This document shows, piece by piece, positions 24,036 through 35,456 of a stretch of 64,000 nt of DNA. Made by a program: the position numbers and the translations under genes. Position 1 is the stretch's first letter; the number at the start of each line of letters is the position of its first letter. The DNA is taken from the NCBI GenBank assembly GCA_032690845.1, contig CM064427.1, positions 13,155,501-13,219,500 of the forward strand, given 5' to 3'. The DNA is from Eleusine coracana subsp. coracana. Taxonomy: Eukaryota > Streptophyta > Magnoliopsida > Poales > Poaceae. The notes below the pieces were generated by a model that saw nothing but the letters and a program-made list of their open reading frames with translations, was not told where the DNA came from and made no database searches.

Positions 24036-24690
24036 CTGGCCATTCATCCAGCGTGACACAAGGCCCAATTGCCCATGGTTCGAGCGCGACTCTCCAGGGT
24101 CAGACGTGCTGGTGAGGCCTCACATTGTGGCGTAGGCCTCACGGCCATGCATTAGTTCCTCAATAGCATAAAATTGCAACCACTTGCATGACGATGAGTG
24201 GAGGTTGTAGGCGTGGAAGTCTTGGATAAGAAAATCTTGGAGTTTTGGGGTTCAAAATATTTGGATTAGACACCTAATTTTCTTGGAGAATGGCGACCAT
24301 CTTATTTGACATTGGCCAGCGTATTCATCAAAACTCGCAAAGACAACCAAAACTATACAAAAAGCACATTCTCTCTCTCTCTCTCTCACACACACACACG
24401 TGGCAAATTTAAGGGTCTGGCCAGTAATGCAACTCTCCTGAATCAGGCATGATGGTGAGGCCTAGATATAACATGTTGTATGTGGCGTGGGCCTCAGGCG
24501 ATGTGTTAGTTCTTCAAAAGCAAATCACCGCAGGATTACACGCACAGCGATGAGTGGAGGTTGCAGTTGTAGGCGTGGAAGCAACATCATCCTCTACGGT
24601 TGATTTGGTAGGCATAAAAAAGCTTGGGGTTTTGGGGTTCAAAATATTTTGAATGGCCACCTAATTTTCTTGGAGGGTCTAGCGCGGCCA
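24036..24690. repeat. degenerate direct duplication around a microsatellite
   Basis: About 24036-24300 and 24408-24690 share ordered phrases: AGGGTCTGGCCA, TGGTGAGGCCT, GATGAGTGGAGGTTG, TAGGCGTGGAAG, GGGGTTCAAAATATTT and CACCTAATTTTCTTGGAG. Between them is (CT)n(CA)n at about 24370-24401. It looks like an old tandem duplication of roughly 370 bp. Confidence 0.6.
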
Positions 24691-24986
24691 ACCTGATGCA
24701 ATATTGTTTTGTCACAACTAGCAAAGAATGCCAAATTAAGCAACAAAACCATGTCACGCACAGGGATAGAGAGAGGGAGAGGACAAGTACAAAAATAAAT
24801 CATGTTTTGTTGGTCTTATATGTGAATTCCATCTATTTGCTGTGACTCATCTTATTTTTATCTTTTTTTCTATATATTGAAAATGGCCTCAGTGCTTGGA
24901 AAGAACAACGATCAATGCGGATATGGGACACATCATATGACACGTCTAATGAATTGCAAAATATAAAGAATAAAGAAGATAGAAGA

Positions 24987-25249
24987 AAAACTCGACCTGC
25001 CGGGAAAGAAGCCACCCCGACGACATTATCTAAGGAGAAGAGCCTTCTCACGTAGGCCGAGAAAATCCCCGAACCCCCTCCCCAACCATATACAGGGACT
25101 CAACTGACCGTGTGAGCTATGACGCGAGTTTTTACCTATGCTTTGATTTGGGAGAGCGAGGAAATTTTTTTGGTGCGGTATCGGAGGCTCGAACCCCCGA
25201 CCTGGCGGCTGCCACTCCGGCGCCTTGCACCAGGCCGTGGCCTGTCCGC
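24987..25249 (-). mobile_element. tRNA-derived SINE
   Basis: A perfect 15-bp duplication AAAGAAGATAGAAGA flanks it (24972-24986 and 25250-25264). Read on the minus strand, the head carries CACGGCCTGGTGCAAGGCG (A-box side) and GGTTCGAGCC (B box, 25196-25187). The tail has GGGATTTTCTCGGCCTACGT and ends GGTCGAGTTTT at the left duplication. Head, tail and flanking repeats fit a Pol III-transcribed SINE. The open frames over it are not genes. Confidence 0.8.
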
Positions 25250-25264
25250 AAAGAAGATAGAAGA

Positions 25265-25769
25265 GAATCAAGTCATAACATCCATGTGCAACTATGAATC
25301 TTAATCACGGCTGTCATATCCTATCACCATTGCAGGTCGCTCGAGGCCAATGACACAATTATAGTGGTATTAGAATACCAAGGCCCCATGTTTCTTCAGT
25401 TCATCTATCTCCTGAATAGCCGGCTATTTCATAATGCATTCAAAATATTTTCTAAGAAAGTTGAAAGAGGGATATATATTGAACTTTCGTATCATATATG
25501 ATGTTCGAACATAGTAGGGTTGATACGTGTACCTGGGAGCTCAAAGGGAGAATCTCTCTGTCGCGAGCAAAAAAATAGACGTAGCAAAATCATTATAAGT
25601 GACAACATCGTTACCTTAGATACTATAATTTCCTTTAGCCACCAGGCGTCAACTTATACTATAGTCATAAGAAATTTGGTCGATGAGACATTTGGTATGC
25701 AAGCCACCTCCTCAAGATGTAATTTTTTGTAGACCCATTTCGAGCTGTATTTGAAACAAATCACTACGT
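25265..25769. other. unassigned sequence
   Basis: No gene or repeat seen between the minus-strand SINE and the Helitron end. It may belong to the Helitron that ends at 25813. Confidence 0.3.
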
Positions 25770-25813
25770 ATCAATCTATCTAGCCGCGCAACATGCGCGG
25801 GTCACCTTGCTAG
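25770..25813 (+). mobile_element. Helitron 3' terminus
   Basis: CCGCGCAACATGCGCGG hairpin followed by GTCACCTTGCTAG and then T. This is the standard grass Helitron 3' end. The matching 5' TC end was not located with confidence; a candidate is near 24850-24870, which would put the SINE inside this Helitron. Confidence 0.65.
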
Positions 25814-26828
25814 TACTATTTATCTGAAGGTTGTCCCAAGGTCCCGCAGCAACACGTGGAGAATTCATCTAGTTTAGTTCTAATTGTAAGGACATCGAAG
25901 GACTCAAATTTACTTCAAGAAAGATCATTGAAATAGTATTTAATATTGCTAGAAAACAATTCTACGTTATTACAAGTTTATTTCATTTAGACAACCTAAA
26001 CGCTAAACAAGACTTCACCACCCCTCTAACGTTTACTGTTTTCGTTTTCAGGTAGCCCTTCCCATGTTAGACTATATAGATATTATTACAGGCACCAGTC
26101 CACAACATTATCTTTTATTCCATTATCACAGAATTGACGAGTGCTAACGACGAAAGGCCAACGATTGCATGAAACCGAAAAGAAAGAAAAAAAAAAGAGA
26201 AGAATGAAAGACCAATGACGACGTGACGAATTCAGCTGCACTTGTACGAAATTAGCTGCGTGCAATGAAGCATGCCTCTACAGGCGAGATCTCAAACCAG
26301 CAAAAAGAACTGATTTCACAAGAGTTTCTCTGCCTCGGTATGTTAGGAAATTGCGTTTCCAGCCAGGCAATCTATCACCAATTTTCTGGACAACTGGTTG
26401 GATAGCGCTTTTGGGTATTTTTCTTATGTGTAGGGGGAGTCCAAGATAGGATCAAGGAAACAATTTTTTCTATTATCATTATGCATATGTTGAGTACATA
26501 GGCGGCGCTGCCTCTATTGGGCTGCGACCTGTCCGTGTCCGTGCGTCGATGCCGTGGGCACCCAGAGGACGTTGTCCGCCTGTCCCTGCTGAGGAAGTGG
26601 CACACCGACGCGTCCCCTGGTTTGAGATCTCGCGCCATGAAGAATGGTGGCACATGGCAAGCGTCTGCACGTCTTATTCCCATCCAGCGTCATCGTCATC
26701 TCCAACGCGTCATCCTCTAATCTGTGCTTCAAATCCTGCTGTCCTAACGATAACATTTTTTATAACATCTTAGAAATCACTCTAGAGTATTACCACAATT
26801 ACACTACTACAACAATTAATAAAACATG
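25814..26828. other. unassigned sequence with a GC-rich patch
   Basis: 26500-26720 is GC-rich and open on both strands (for example a minus-strand frame ending in QQGQADNVLWVPTAS). No family recognised; it may be a small gene scrap. Elsewhere no feature. Confidence 0.3.
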
Positions 26829-27120
26829 CGAAAGGGTCTGTAGCTTAGTGGTTACAAGAGCCTCAATAGCACCTCAGGTCCTGGGTTCGACTCCCCGTGG
26901 GAGCGAATTTCCTAGGATTTAACGGCATTATGCTTTCAGTGGTAGGCGACGCTCCCGTCGACAACGAGGCGCCAGTGGTGACTTCGTCAATCTAGAGGAT
27001 TTGCCGTCTTAGTCTTCGAAGATGCTTATAGGGGTAGGATTTGCGTACGTGAGTTCATAGGGGTGAGTGTGCGTACGTTGTGAGTGTCTGAGTTGTACTG
27101 TGTAATCTCAAAAAAAAAAA
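26829..27120 (+). mobile_element. tRNA-derived SINE with poly(A) tail
   Basis: The A box TAGCTTAGTGG (26841) and the B box GGTTCGACTCC (26884) are 43 bases apart. A body of about 270 bases follows, ending in an A run (27110-27121). The flanks AACAATTAATAAAACATG (26811-26828) and ACAATTAGTAAAACATG (27121-27137) are a target-site duplication with one mismatch. It resembles the Au-type SINEs of grasses. Confidence 0.8.
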
Positions 27121-27793
27121 ACAATTAGTAAAACATGAATGAACCAAAGAGCAGGGCGACAATTAATAATAAAATACCTTGAAGAAAATTGAAAGCGCAT
27201 GAGGTTTATGAAAAAACCTTAACAAGTAAATGACTTTAACACAGTTATTTGAATCATGGTTCAGTTAATGAACAATTTAAATGATAGTATCATAATAAGA
27301 TAATATCTAAAATATAACTCTAATTGGTAAAATAAAACATTAATAATTTTATAATACAGAACTTCCATGCTACTACTGGAATGCACCAGTTGCCCTAGAA
27401 CTTTTCATTGTCCCTAGGGCTTTTTTTAGATTCCTAGGGAAAGAAAATTTCCCTACCATCTATATAGAAATCATAGGGAAAGAGTGTTTTTCCTAGATTT
27501 CTATCTGCTGCCTTAGGGATAGAACACTTTGAAGGACCGAGAAGACGACCAGAGGGGGGGGGGGGGGGGGGGAGGGGGTTGAATGGAAGCCAATTAAAAT
27601 TCTTCACAAGAACTTGGCCTATGCCCCAATTACAACCCAAGTTAACCTCTAAACCGATCATCAAGGTTACACACACCAACTGGTGATATGCCTACGAGTG
27701 ATCAACAACAACAGCGAAACACAGCGGAAACAAAAGAGAACAACAAAGACTTGAATCAGTGAAAGAAGCACACACAAGTCACCTTACTGGCTA

Positions 27794-27953
27794 CCATCGG
27801 CAGTGCCGATCACAGCCATGGGCAGTGCCGGTTGGCACCATCGGCAGTGCCGGTGAGAGATTCTCAAACGCAGTAAACAGAGCGCATCGACAATGCCGGT
27901 CTGGCCATTGGCAGTGCCGGTGCGGGGTTCGGACTCAAGCCACCGGTAGTGCT
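27794..27953. repeat. palindromic CGGCAGTGCCG array, left part
   Basis: About six copies of (C/A)CGGCAGTGCCG(A/G)T, several degenerate. The array resumes at 31728-31793 on the other side of LTR A, so LTR A landed inside it. Confidence 0.75.
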
Positions 27954-27959
27954 GGTCAT

Positions 27960-30900
27960 TGTGACACTCCTAGTGTCATAAAGGTTCCAAGAACAACTCC
28001 TAGTCATCACAAGAGCCTAACACCAGGAAGTTGAACTGAAATGATCAATTTTGAACCAAATTCAAACAAAATTTGAATGACACTTATACTACAAGTCCCA
28101 ACTTTTCAATATAAGTCACTACTTCCAAATTTATATGTTGTTGGTCATGGTCAAGTAGAATTTTAAGGATTTTCTCAGATTTTTATTCCATTAATAGAGG
28201 CCCCAAATAAATGGTAGAAGTTTCAAAAACCAGCTCTATTCACAAAAGTTCTAATTAAATCTTGATGAGAACTGATGGTAGTTAGTATTTTTATAACATC
28301 CATCACATTATGGGGAGCCCACCTTATTTTTGGTTTAATTTTATCAGCTCTAGATTAATTCCAACAAAAAGATTAAGTGTAGCCGGTTGTTGGGGTTGGA
28401 AAAATAAAAGAAAAAAAAACTCCCTATAGGGCCCACCGATCAGCGACTTCAAAGAAACACAACCCGGCGCCGTCCCGCGCTCCCGCCTGCCCATACACCG
28501 TGTGGTCGTCGACGTGCGGTCGGACGCCGACGCCGCGGATCGACGACCCCACGCGCGCGCTCAGACATCCACCTTGTCACCTGTCGCCCTGTCCGAACGC
28601 CCCCCCCCCCCACTCACTCTCTCTCCGTTCTCTGCTCTCTTCACCCGAGCCGCCGCATCGCTGCCCGGAGCCGCTCCGCACCACCGACACCTCGCCGCCG
28701 TCACTGACCGCTCGCCGACGTCCATAGCACCGCCTCGATGCCTTCAAGCTCCGTGTGAAGCCACATTCCCCCGCCCGCACCGAGTCGTCGTGAATCGCCG
28801 CTTTCCTCTCCACCTCCGACCGCCGCTCAACCCCGACATCCGACCCCCACGGTGAGCCCCCGGACGATTCCTCGCACTGGCACGCGTGACTGCACCTCTT
28901 CTCCCTCCCCGGCCTCACTCGGCTTCCATCCGTGCAGCCACTCGTCCAGAACACCGCTGCCGACCGCCGGAGTTCCGCCTCGCCGTCGCCAAGCTAGCCC
29001 TGGAGTTCCCTCTTTTCGCACGCCGCATGTCTGCTGGGACCCGCCGGTTGCTATCCCAGCAATGCTGCCGCCGCCGCCACCCCAGTCGGTCGCCGTGCCC
29101 GCGCCGCCACGCGTGGCCCGCGCCGCTGCGCGCGCACTCGGCTCGGCCGAGCTGGCCAGTGGCCGGGATGGCCACTAGGCCGCAACGGCCGTTGGGCCCG
29201 GCCTCTCTCTCGGGCCGCGTCTGGCCCGAGGATGCCCCCGCGCGCGCACTCAGCCGATTGGCCGCGCGAGATTCAGCCGTTGGGCTGTTTGGATGCGGTC
29301 CGCGTAATCAGAGATTGATTTTCTCATTTTAATCATTTCCAAAAAAGTGTAAAACTTGAAAAATGCATAGTAAAATGATTAATAGAAATTTTGAGGCAAG
29401 ATAAATTTTAGTAGCCTTGTCTGGACTAGTACTAGTAGGAAAAAATGCTAAATCACAGTGCATGTTAGTGTTACTTTTAGGATTTAAATATGTAATGAAA
29501 ACCCTCATAAAGTTATAACTAATTATAGGGATCTGATAAAATCTTGAAATTTGGTCACCAAGTAGGTTTTTCAGTTTCTAGTCTCCCTAGAAAATGTCAT
29601 AGCGTAAGTCTCTGTATATTAGCTGTAATTAATTTAACGCCTTTTTCCTTATAATAATTAAATAAAATTATTGGCTTGGGGCATGAGAGTGAAACTTGGC
29701 CAATAAATCACTCCTAGTATAATCTAACTACATTAAATCGCCCCTGCCCATTTGAAGATCAGAACCATGTCAACTTAATAAAATATAACCCGAGTGCAAT
29801 ATTACCCGTTAAAAAATAAGGTTCCACCTTAAGGCTGTTTCATGAGTGCTTAGTACCTCGGGAGGGTTATGCTCGACATACTAAAATATTAATTAATTAG
29901 CACCTACTAGTCATGGACATCACTTACGTAGCTTAACCCCGGCCCACACAAACATACCGTACTCTGGTGCGACGTCGTCGCGATTAAATACTGGAGTCCA
30001 TGAACGAAATACACGAAATGCCCTCACCCTGTGCCCCACTCAATACATTATATTGCTGAACTAATCACACACACCGCTTACTTCCACGAGTAGCAGTGTA
30101 TATTAACATATTTATTGAGGAAGTGCCATGAATCTTCTCTCATAAGCATCATCTTTGCATCATATAGATCACGCAGTGGACCACGTGGAGACGGGACCGG
30201 AGCAGGAAACCGATAGAGCCGGAGGTGCCGTTGCTGAGCAAGAGCGGAACCAAGGCAAGCCCCGGTGCATTATCCCCGTTTTAAATTTTTATTCTATCAC
30301 TAGCTAGGGATGTAGGCTTGCCTGTGCATTTAGTCTATAGGAGTTATTTGAAAATCTAGTATTGCAGTAGGATCCCTGTACTCGGTATTAGTCTCAGGAC
30401 GGTAGTCGCTCTGCTTAATTTAGGACGACTACTCATCGAGTGGTATGGAGACCACTCGTAGATAGGAAATATTATCACTGGGGAATGATATCGGATGAAT
30501 GAAATGGTGGATGGAATCACAATGAAGACTGGACGAGCAACTAGGTGGAAAGGGAAGGACAGCTTGTCTTCAAGGAGGTAGCCCCGTCCGAGTCACCTAA
30601 GGCTACGCCTCGTGTCCGGCCCATGGGATCAAGTTTGAACGTACTGTTTGCATGCTGGAGATATGGGCCCAGTAGACCGACGTAGCTATGATTACTGGCT
30701 GGTCGGAAGATAGCCTTCTCCCTTCTTTGGTGGAACTGGGACTGAGAGGAGGGAACAATCCACCCACGGATGGCGGCACGGGGCGCATTGCGTTGGGGGA
30801 CCCTTCTCGGGGGAGTCTAAACCTGGAAGACCCTGTGGTACCATAAGCGAAAGGTTGCTCCATGCGGCTTCTCGGAAGCTCGTATGGGTCGTGCAAGCAG

Positions 30901-31721
30901 GTTTCTCCTGTAGGATTTAAATCGATTTGAGTCGCTGCCCCTCACAGTAACGAGTACTACTTGATTGCTGTTCTGGAACAATGTTGGAAGCCATTAAGAC
31001 GATGAGTGGGTTTAATACTGTTGTTTGGAATTATTAAGATTGTATTGCAACTATGATTATTATAGCTTTAGTGCAAACTAAATTTACTATTCCGCATGAC
31101 AACTTAACTTGATGCTAAAACTTGAAAAACAAGGATCCACTCCTTGGCTCGCTTTCTAGCAATATAAACCTTATCCCTAGCTGTTGCATGTTTAGGCGTC
31201 GGCTGTAGCTGGCCATTTTGACGGGTCAGTCTTGCTGAGTAAATTAGTTACTCAGGGCGTAGCTCTATGTGGTTTTCAGATGACCAGGACGAAGACTGCC
31301 ACTGCGGTGAAAGATTCCACTGGGAGGGTCAGCGCCCTGACTGCTGGAACATCGAGTGGGAGCTGTGCACGAATGAAGACGAGGAGTAGTTCCTTGCTTG
31401 CCGGTACGGTGCCTGGGGCAAGGTACCTATTATGACCGGGTTGTTCCTTGTGTGTCGCCGTGAGAGGGCGATTGTATCTTATCTATTTCCTCGAAGTGGT
31501 GAAACAATGTTGAACAATTCGCTTTCGCAATTTATTTCTGACAAAACTCTGGTTTGTAATATAACATCAGATTTATGTAAAACTCTGTCTCCCCACCTAT
31601 GCTCTTGTTGCAATCATATTTTTTTTATCATGTGTTGTACTATTGGGCGTCACAGTGCGTGTTGCCACCCGAGGGAGATCCTGGAACGGGGCCATCTCCG
31701 TGGTAAGGCGGTTCCGTGACA
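27960..31721 (+). mobile_element. long solo LTR A (TGTGACA family)
   Basis: Starts TGTGACACTCCTAGTGTCAT and ends GGTTCCGTGACA. The flanks are GTCAT (27955-27959) and GTCGT (31722-31726), a 5-bp duplication with one change. It is 3.76 kb and has no gag-pol. It is collinear with LTR B (37563-39849) and, in reverse, with LTR C (56178-60057): all share CCAAGGCAAGCCCCGGTGCA and the GTTTCTCCTG(T/C)AGGAT(T/G)T block. The GC-rich stretch 28450-29340, full of overlapping open frames, is part of this LTR and absent from B. Confidence 0.75.
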
Positions 31722-31727
31722 GTCGTG

Positions 31728-31793
31728 GCATCGGCAGTGCCGATCCGAGTTCTGACCCACCGGCAGGTCCTGGTCATCGGCAGTGCCGATCGA
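31728..31793. repeat. palindromic CGGCAGTGCCG array, right part
   Basis: Two good copies of ATCGGCAGTGCCGAT plus a degenerate one. Continuation of the array at 27794-27953. Confidence 0.7.
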
Positions 31794-33484
31794 CCCCAAC
31801 AGAACAGAAAAAAGTTTTGGGATTAGGCAAAAACTTGACCAAAACCTAATCAAACAGACTTCAAATGATGCGATTTTTGGACCAGTGAATCCTCAACACA
31901 TCACGACCCTAATCCTAGAAGATCTACTCGATTGGCTCAAGGAATCATCACGAATTTCAGGTCTTGTGCCAAGAACACTAAAAAAGAGAAACTTGAGAAA
32001 TCCTTCAAATTGAAGGTGTTAGAGCTTTTGATTTGGTCAAGTACCCATGAAGGATTATTCTTGCTCATCATAGCACTAAGATCCCCCAAGAAATCCGCCC
32101 CAAAACTTGACCAAAAATGAGATAAAAATTCCCACGAAAATAGCTCCAAAAATAGAGAAAAAGAGAAATTTGGGATTTAGGGAGAGAGGAAGATCTACCC
32201 ATGACCTATAACTCATTGCCACCTACCACCAGGGGCAAAACCGTTCAACTCTTTTTTCTTCGCTCGAACGCCATCGAGCCCTTCACAACTTTGCTTCGCC
32301 TCGACGCAAGCTCCGTGATGGTGCCACGTGCACCTCCAATCGCCACCACCGGTTTTGAGGCCCAAATCGTGAAACCGCCTTGGATGCTTCCCAAAGCGTG
32401 ACTTCTTGATCTTGACTCGTGTCACCTCGTCCCGTGATCCTTCTTGTCAGCAAGTCTCTCCCGCCTCCGGTCCATTGGAAGCCTCTACTTGCACCGACGC
32501 CCGATCATTTTTGACTTGGTCAATCCCGCCGTCTTGATCACCACCCACGGTTTTGAGGCTCAATCGTGAAAGCATCCATGCTTCTTGCCTCTCCACGTGT
32601 ACGGTGTGGATCACCCTTGACTTCACCGGCCCTCCCGATCGTCTGGCCCCAAGTCTCCTACTTGTGCCCGATCCTCTCGCCGTTGACCGCTAAGTTGACT
32701 CCAGTGACCTACATATCATCAGAAAAGCAAACACATTTCCCATCTCCTGCAAACTCTCCAACATCCTCACCAACTCTGGTTAGTCAAAACCATGATATGC
32801 ACAAACTCCTGCAATCCCCAAATTCCCGCATTTCAACTCAAACACAGACTCAACCAATGTCAATTACTCATCACATATTGCAAGCCATGGCACATATCCA
32901 CATGGTTTCTCACACTTTTCCCTAGAGTTTTACCAGCTTTCATAGGGAATTCACCAGAGTTTTCATGCTGCATCTCAAACACTTCTCACTCTCATCCTAA
33001 TCCACTCTCTCGCTCCACAGGAGAGCCACTCATTTGGATTGCATCTCCTATCTCCATCGCTCACAAATACATGTGCACAAATATCGTTAGAAGGCAGAAA
33101 GCAGGGCAAACCTCAGGAGTGGCTGCTACACACGAGAGCAGCAGCGGCACACGGGGTGGGAGCGCTGGCGGCACCGGCAAGTGGCCAGGGGCAGAGGGAT
33201 TCTTGCACGAAAGGAGACGAGTAGGCGCATCTAGTGGCGGCGGGATTCAGCGGGCAAGCGCCGCTTAGGTCGGCAAGGCAAGGGGATTAGGTGAGCAGTC
33301 ACAGCTTTGGCATAGATGATACCCGGAAGAGGATGGCGACCGTAGGGAGGAGGAGCTGTTCCGTGCAGCCGGGACCTTCCACCGATGGGACGACAGCAGT
33401 GACAACAAAGAGGCGGCATCGGTGGTCCCATAAAGGCGGCAACGATGGCAGCAATAGAAGAGGGGCGGTAGCACAGGGGCAACC

Positions 33485-35148
33485 TGTAAGCTTCAAGACC
33501 ATTAATAATTGGATCCCCAAGGTATGAATATTTTGGTGATTAATGACAACTATGAAAATGTGGCTAATATCTACATGACTGTTGTGTACGTAGAAATCAT
33601 CTTCTACTATACTATAAATCTTATTGATGATGGTTGCCTTGGTGATTGATGACAATGACCACAAGCATAAAGGCTTGATGGGGTCCAGGGATAGATGGAG
33701 ATGGATCAAGGCTAAGGACAAGTTAGGAGTAATTGTTTGGAACACTTGTCTAGTTGTTAGGACTTGTGTACATAGGAAAAACCGGACTATCAAGAGGGTT
33801 TAGGTCACATCTCTTAGGTCACGCTAGTCAATGATGTGCATGGATGCTCGGTGAAATCACAAGGCACTAGGTGGCAGTGGAGAGGCCAAGGAGTTGTTGG
33901 ATGAAATCGGGAAACGAAGTCAAGCGATGACAAAGAGTTTCAGCTTCTGGAGATGGAGACGGACAAAAGAGTCATGGAAACCTGACAATACGATCATCAG
34001 AGAGGATTCCAGTTCAGAGAACAGTTGGTTGTGAGGAAATCTGTTGCAACAGAATTGTGCAGATCAGACTGTATGGTCTATAGATCGGACTGTACGGACC
34101 GGACTATATGGTCTGTAGAGATGATTCTAAGACAGACGAGAAAGTGGCTGCAACGGCTCTGTTTGGAGGTGGAGCAATGAAGACCAGATGGTACGGTCTG
34201 TACGATATTTAGATGAGGATAGAGAGCAACGACTCTGGAGGAGCCATTCAGTGAAGACCGGACGGTCCGGTCTGGCAGAGACTGGATTGTATGGTTTGCA
34301 CGTCTAGAAAGCTAATTTCATCGAACAACGACTAGTTTGAGGTTGAAAGCCTATTTAAAGTCGTTGCTGGGATCTTGGAGACCACTCTTGGTCATTAGGA
34401 TAGCTTGGAGCATCAGTAGGGGGCCAAGAAGAAAAGAGAAGAGTAATAGGAGGAGATATTGGATATCTTGAGAGTGCTAGGGAGAGTAACTTGAGCATTC
34501 ATACATATCTAAGGCAAGGCTGTTCTTGAGAGTGTGTTCTAGGCTGTGACTCTTGGTCTATGATGGGATCTAGACCTGTTAAGCATCGGTGATGAGCCTA
34601 TCACGATAAGTTGTGATGGTCATCACACATTTGTATATGGTTTGAGCTCGCCATTGAAAGAACCATCGATAGTGAGCACCCATGTCAGATCGAGAAGTAC
34701 GGTAAATTCTCGAGGGATGTGAGCTTGTGCCTTGGTGACAGCGATGACACAACCATGTCTTTACTCCAGGAGTGATTGCGAGCTCGTGTGCGAGAACTCC
34801 ACTTGGTGGCGGGAGGGACCGACACTCTGGCGGGAGTGGTCCAACGAGGACTAGGGGAAAGCGCCATCCTTCCGATACCTCAGGGAAAAAAATCATGAGC
34901 ATTTCTTGACCTTTTACTATTTCTCAATTGTGTGCTATAGTTCATAGGTTGACTTGAGGCTTGCATAGGCTAGTGTGGATTAGCTTCTGCATTGCATGCA
35001 TCATAACACTAGCATGTGTAGGGTCTTTGTCTCCTAGAATTGTTAGGTTGCAACGTTTGCTATGGTTGAGCAAGGAAGTTCAAGTATTTATTGATTATGG
35101 TCGGCTTACCGATTCACCCCCTCTCTCGGTATGCCTTCGATCCTTACA
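33485..35148 (+). mobile_element. Copia-like solo LTR E
   Basis: Starts TGTAAGCTTC, the usual start after the polypurine tract in SIRE-like elements, and shortly afterwards has TTTTGGTGATTAATGACAAC. It ends CACCCCCTCTCTCGGTATGC then GATCCTTACA. A TATA-like TATTTAAA is at 34352. An array of GGACCG/CGGTCC palindromes lies at 34065-34300. The flanks (CAACC and TGGCC) do not match, so the borders or the duplication have decayed. Confidence 0.5.
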
Positions 35149-35456
35149 TGGCCACGGCGGCAGCAGCGGTAGAGGGGTGGCGATGGCGGCGGTGCAGGGG
35201 CAATAGCACAGAGAACGTGGGTCTTGTTTATTTTTTTTTGTTTCACCCATACAGTTTCCCTACGGTTTCAATATCGTAGGGACAGTGGTCCAGCCTTTCC
35301 CTATGGTTTTGGTCAAAAACTGCAGGGTGATTTCCCATCGAATATTTCCCTATAGATTGTTCCCTATGAAATTTTCTAGGGAAACTGGTTCCCTAGGATT
35401 TTTCCAGTCATTCCCTTCTATTTCAGTCCTAGGGAAACTCATCGATTCCAGTAGTA

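Larger units (their letters stand above)
27530..32912 (-). mobile_element. Copia-like solo LTR D, split by LTR A
   Basis: Starts TGAAGGACCGAG and ends GGTTTCTCA, flanked by CACTT on both sides (27525-27529, 32913-32917). On the minus strand its end reads CCCCTCTGGTCGTCTTCTC, the SIRE-like 3' LTR text. Without the nested LTR A it is about 1.6 kb. No internal retrotransposon domain adjoins it, so it is a solo LTR produced by recombination. Confidence 0.7.
27371..35456. mobile_element. non-autonomous CACTA-like element (CACTA-3)
   Basis: Both ends read TACTACTGGAAT inward (27371 rightward and 35456 leftward) and are flanked by TGC (27368-27370 and 35457-35459), the 3-bp duplication typical of CACTA. 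Subterminal copies of TTCCCTAGG / CCTAGGGAA occur on both sides (27400-27520, 32918-32960, 35260-35450). The first base is T instead of the usual C at both ends. Inside are LTR D with LTR A nested in it, LTR E, and GC-rich filler at 33100-33480 and 35150-35210. There is no transposase. Confidence 0.75.

Noticed and set aside
25112..25304. Small plus-strand open frames of about 61 codons
   Set aside because: They are read antisense across a SINE bounded by a perfect duplication.
26829..26905. tRNA gene on the plus strand (A and B boxes at tRNA spacing)
   Set aside because: The sequence continues for 200 more bases to an A run and is flanked by an 17-18-bp duplication, so it is the head of a SINE.
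28500..29332. Pro/Arg-rich open frames of 75-148 codons
   Set aside because: They lie inside solo LTR A and are missing in the related LTR B; the amino-acid make-up reflects GC-rich non-coding sequence.
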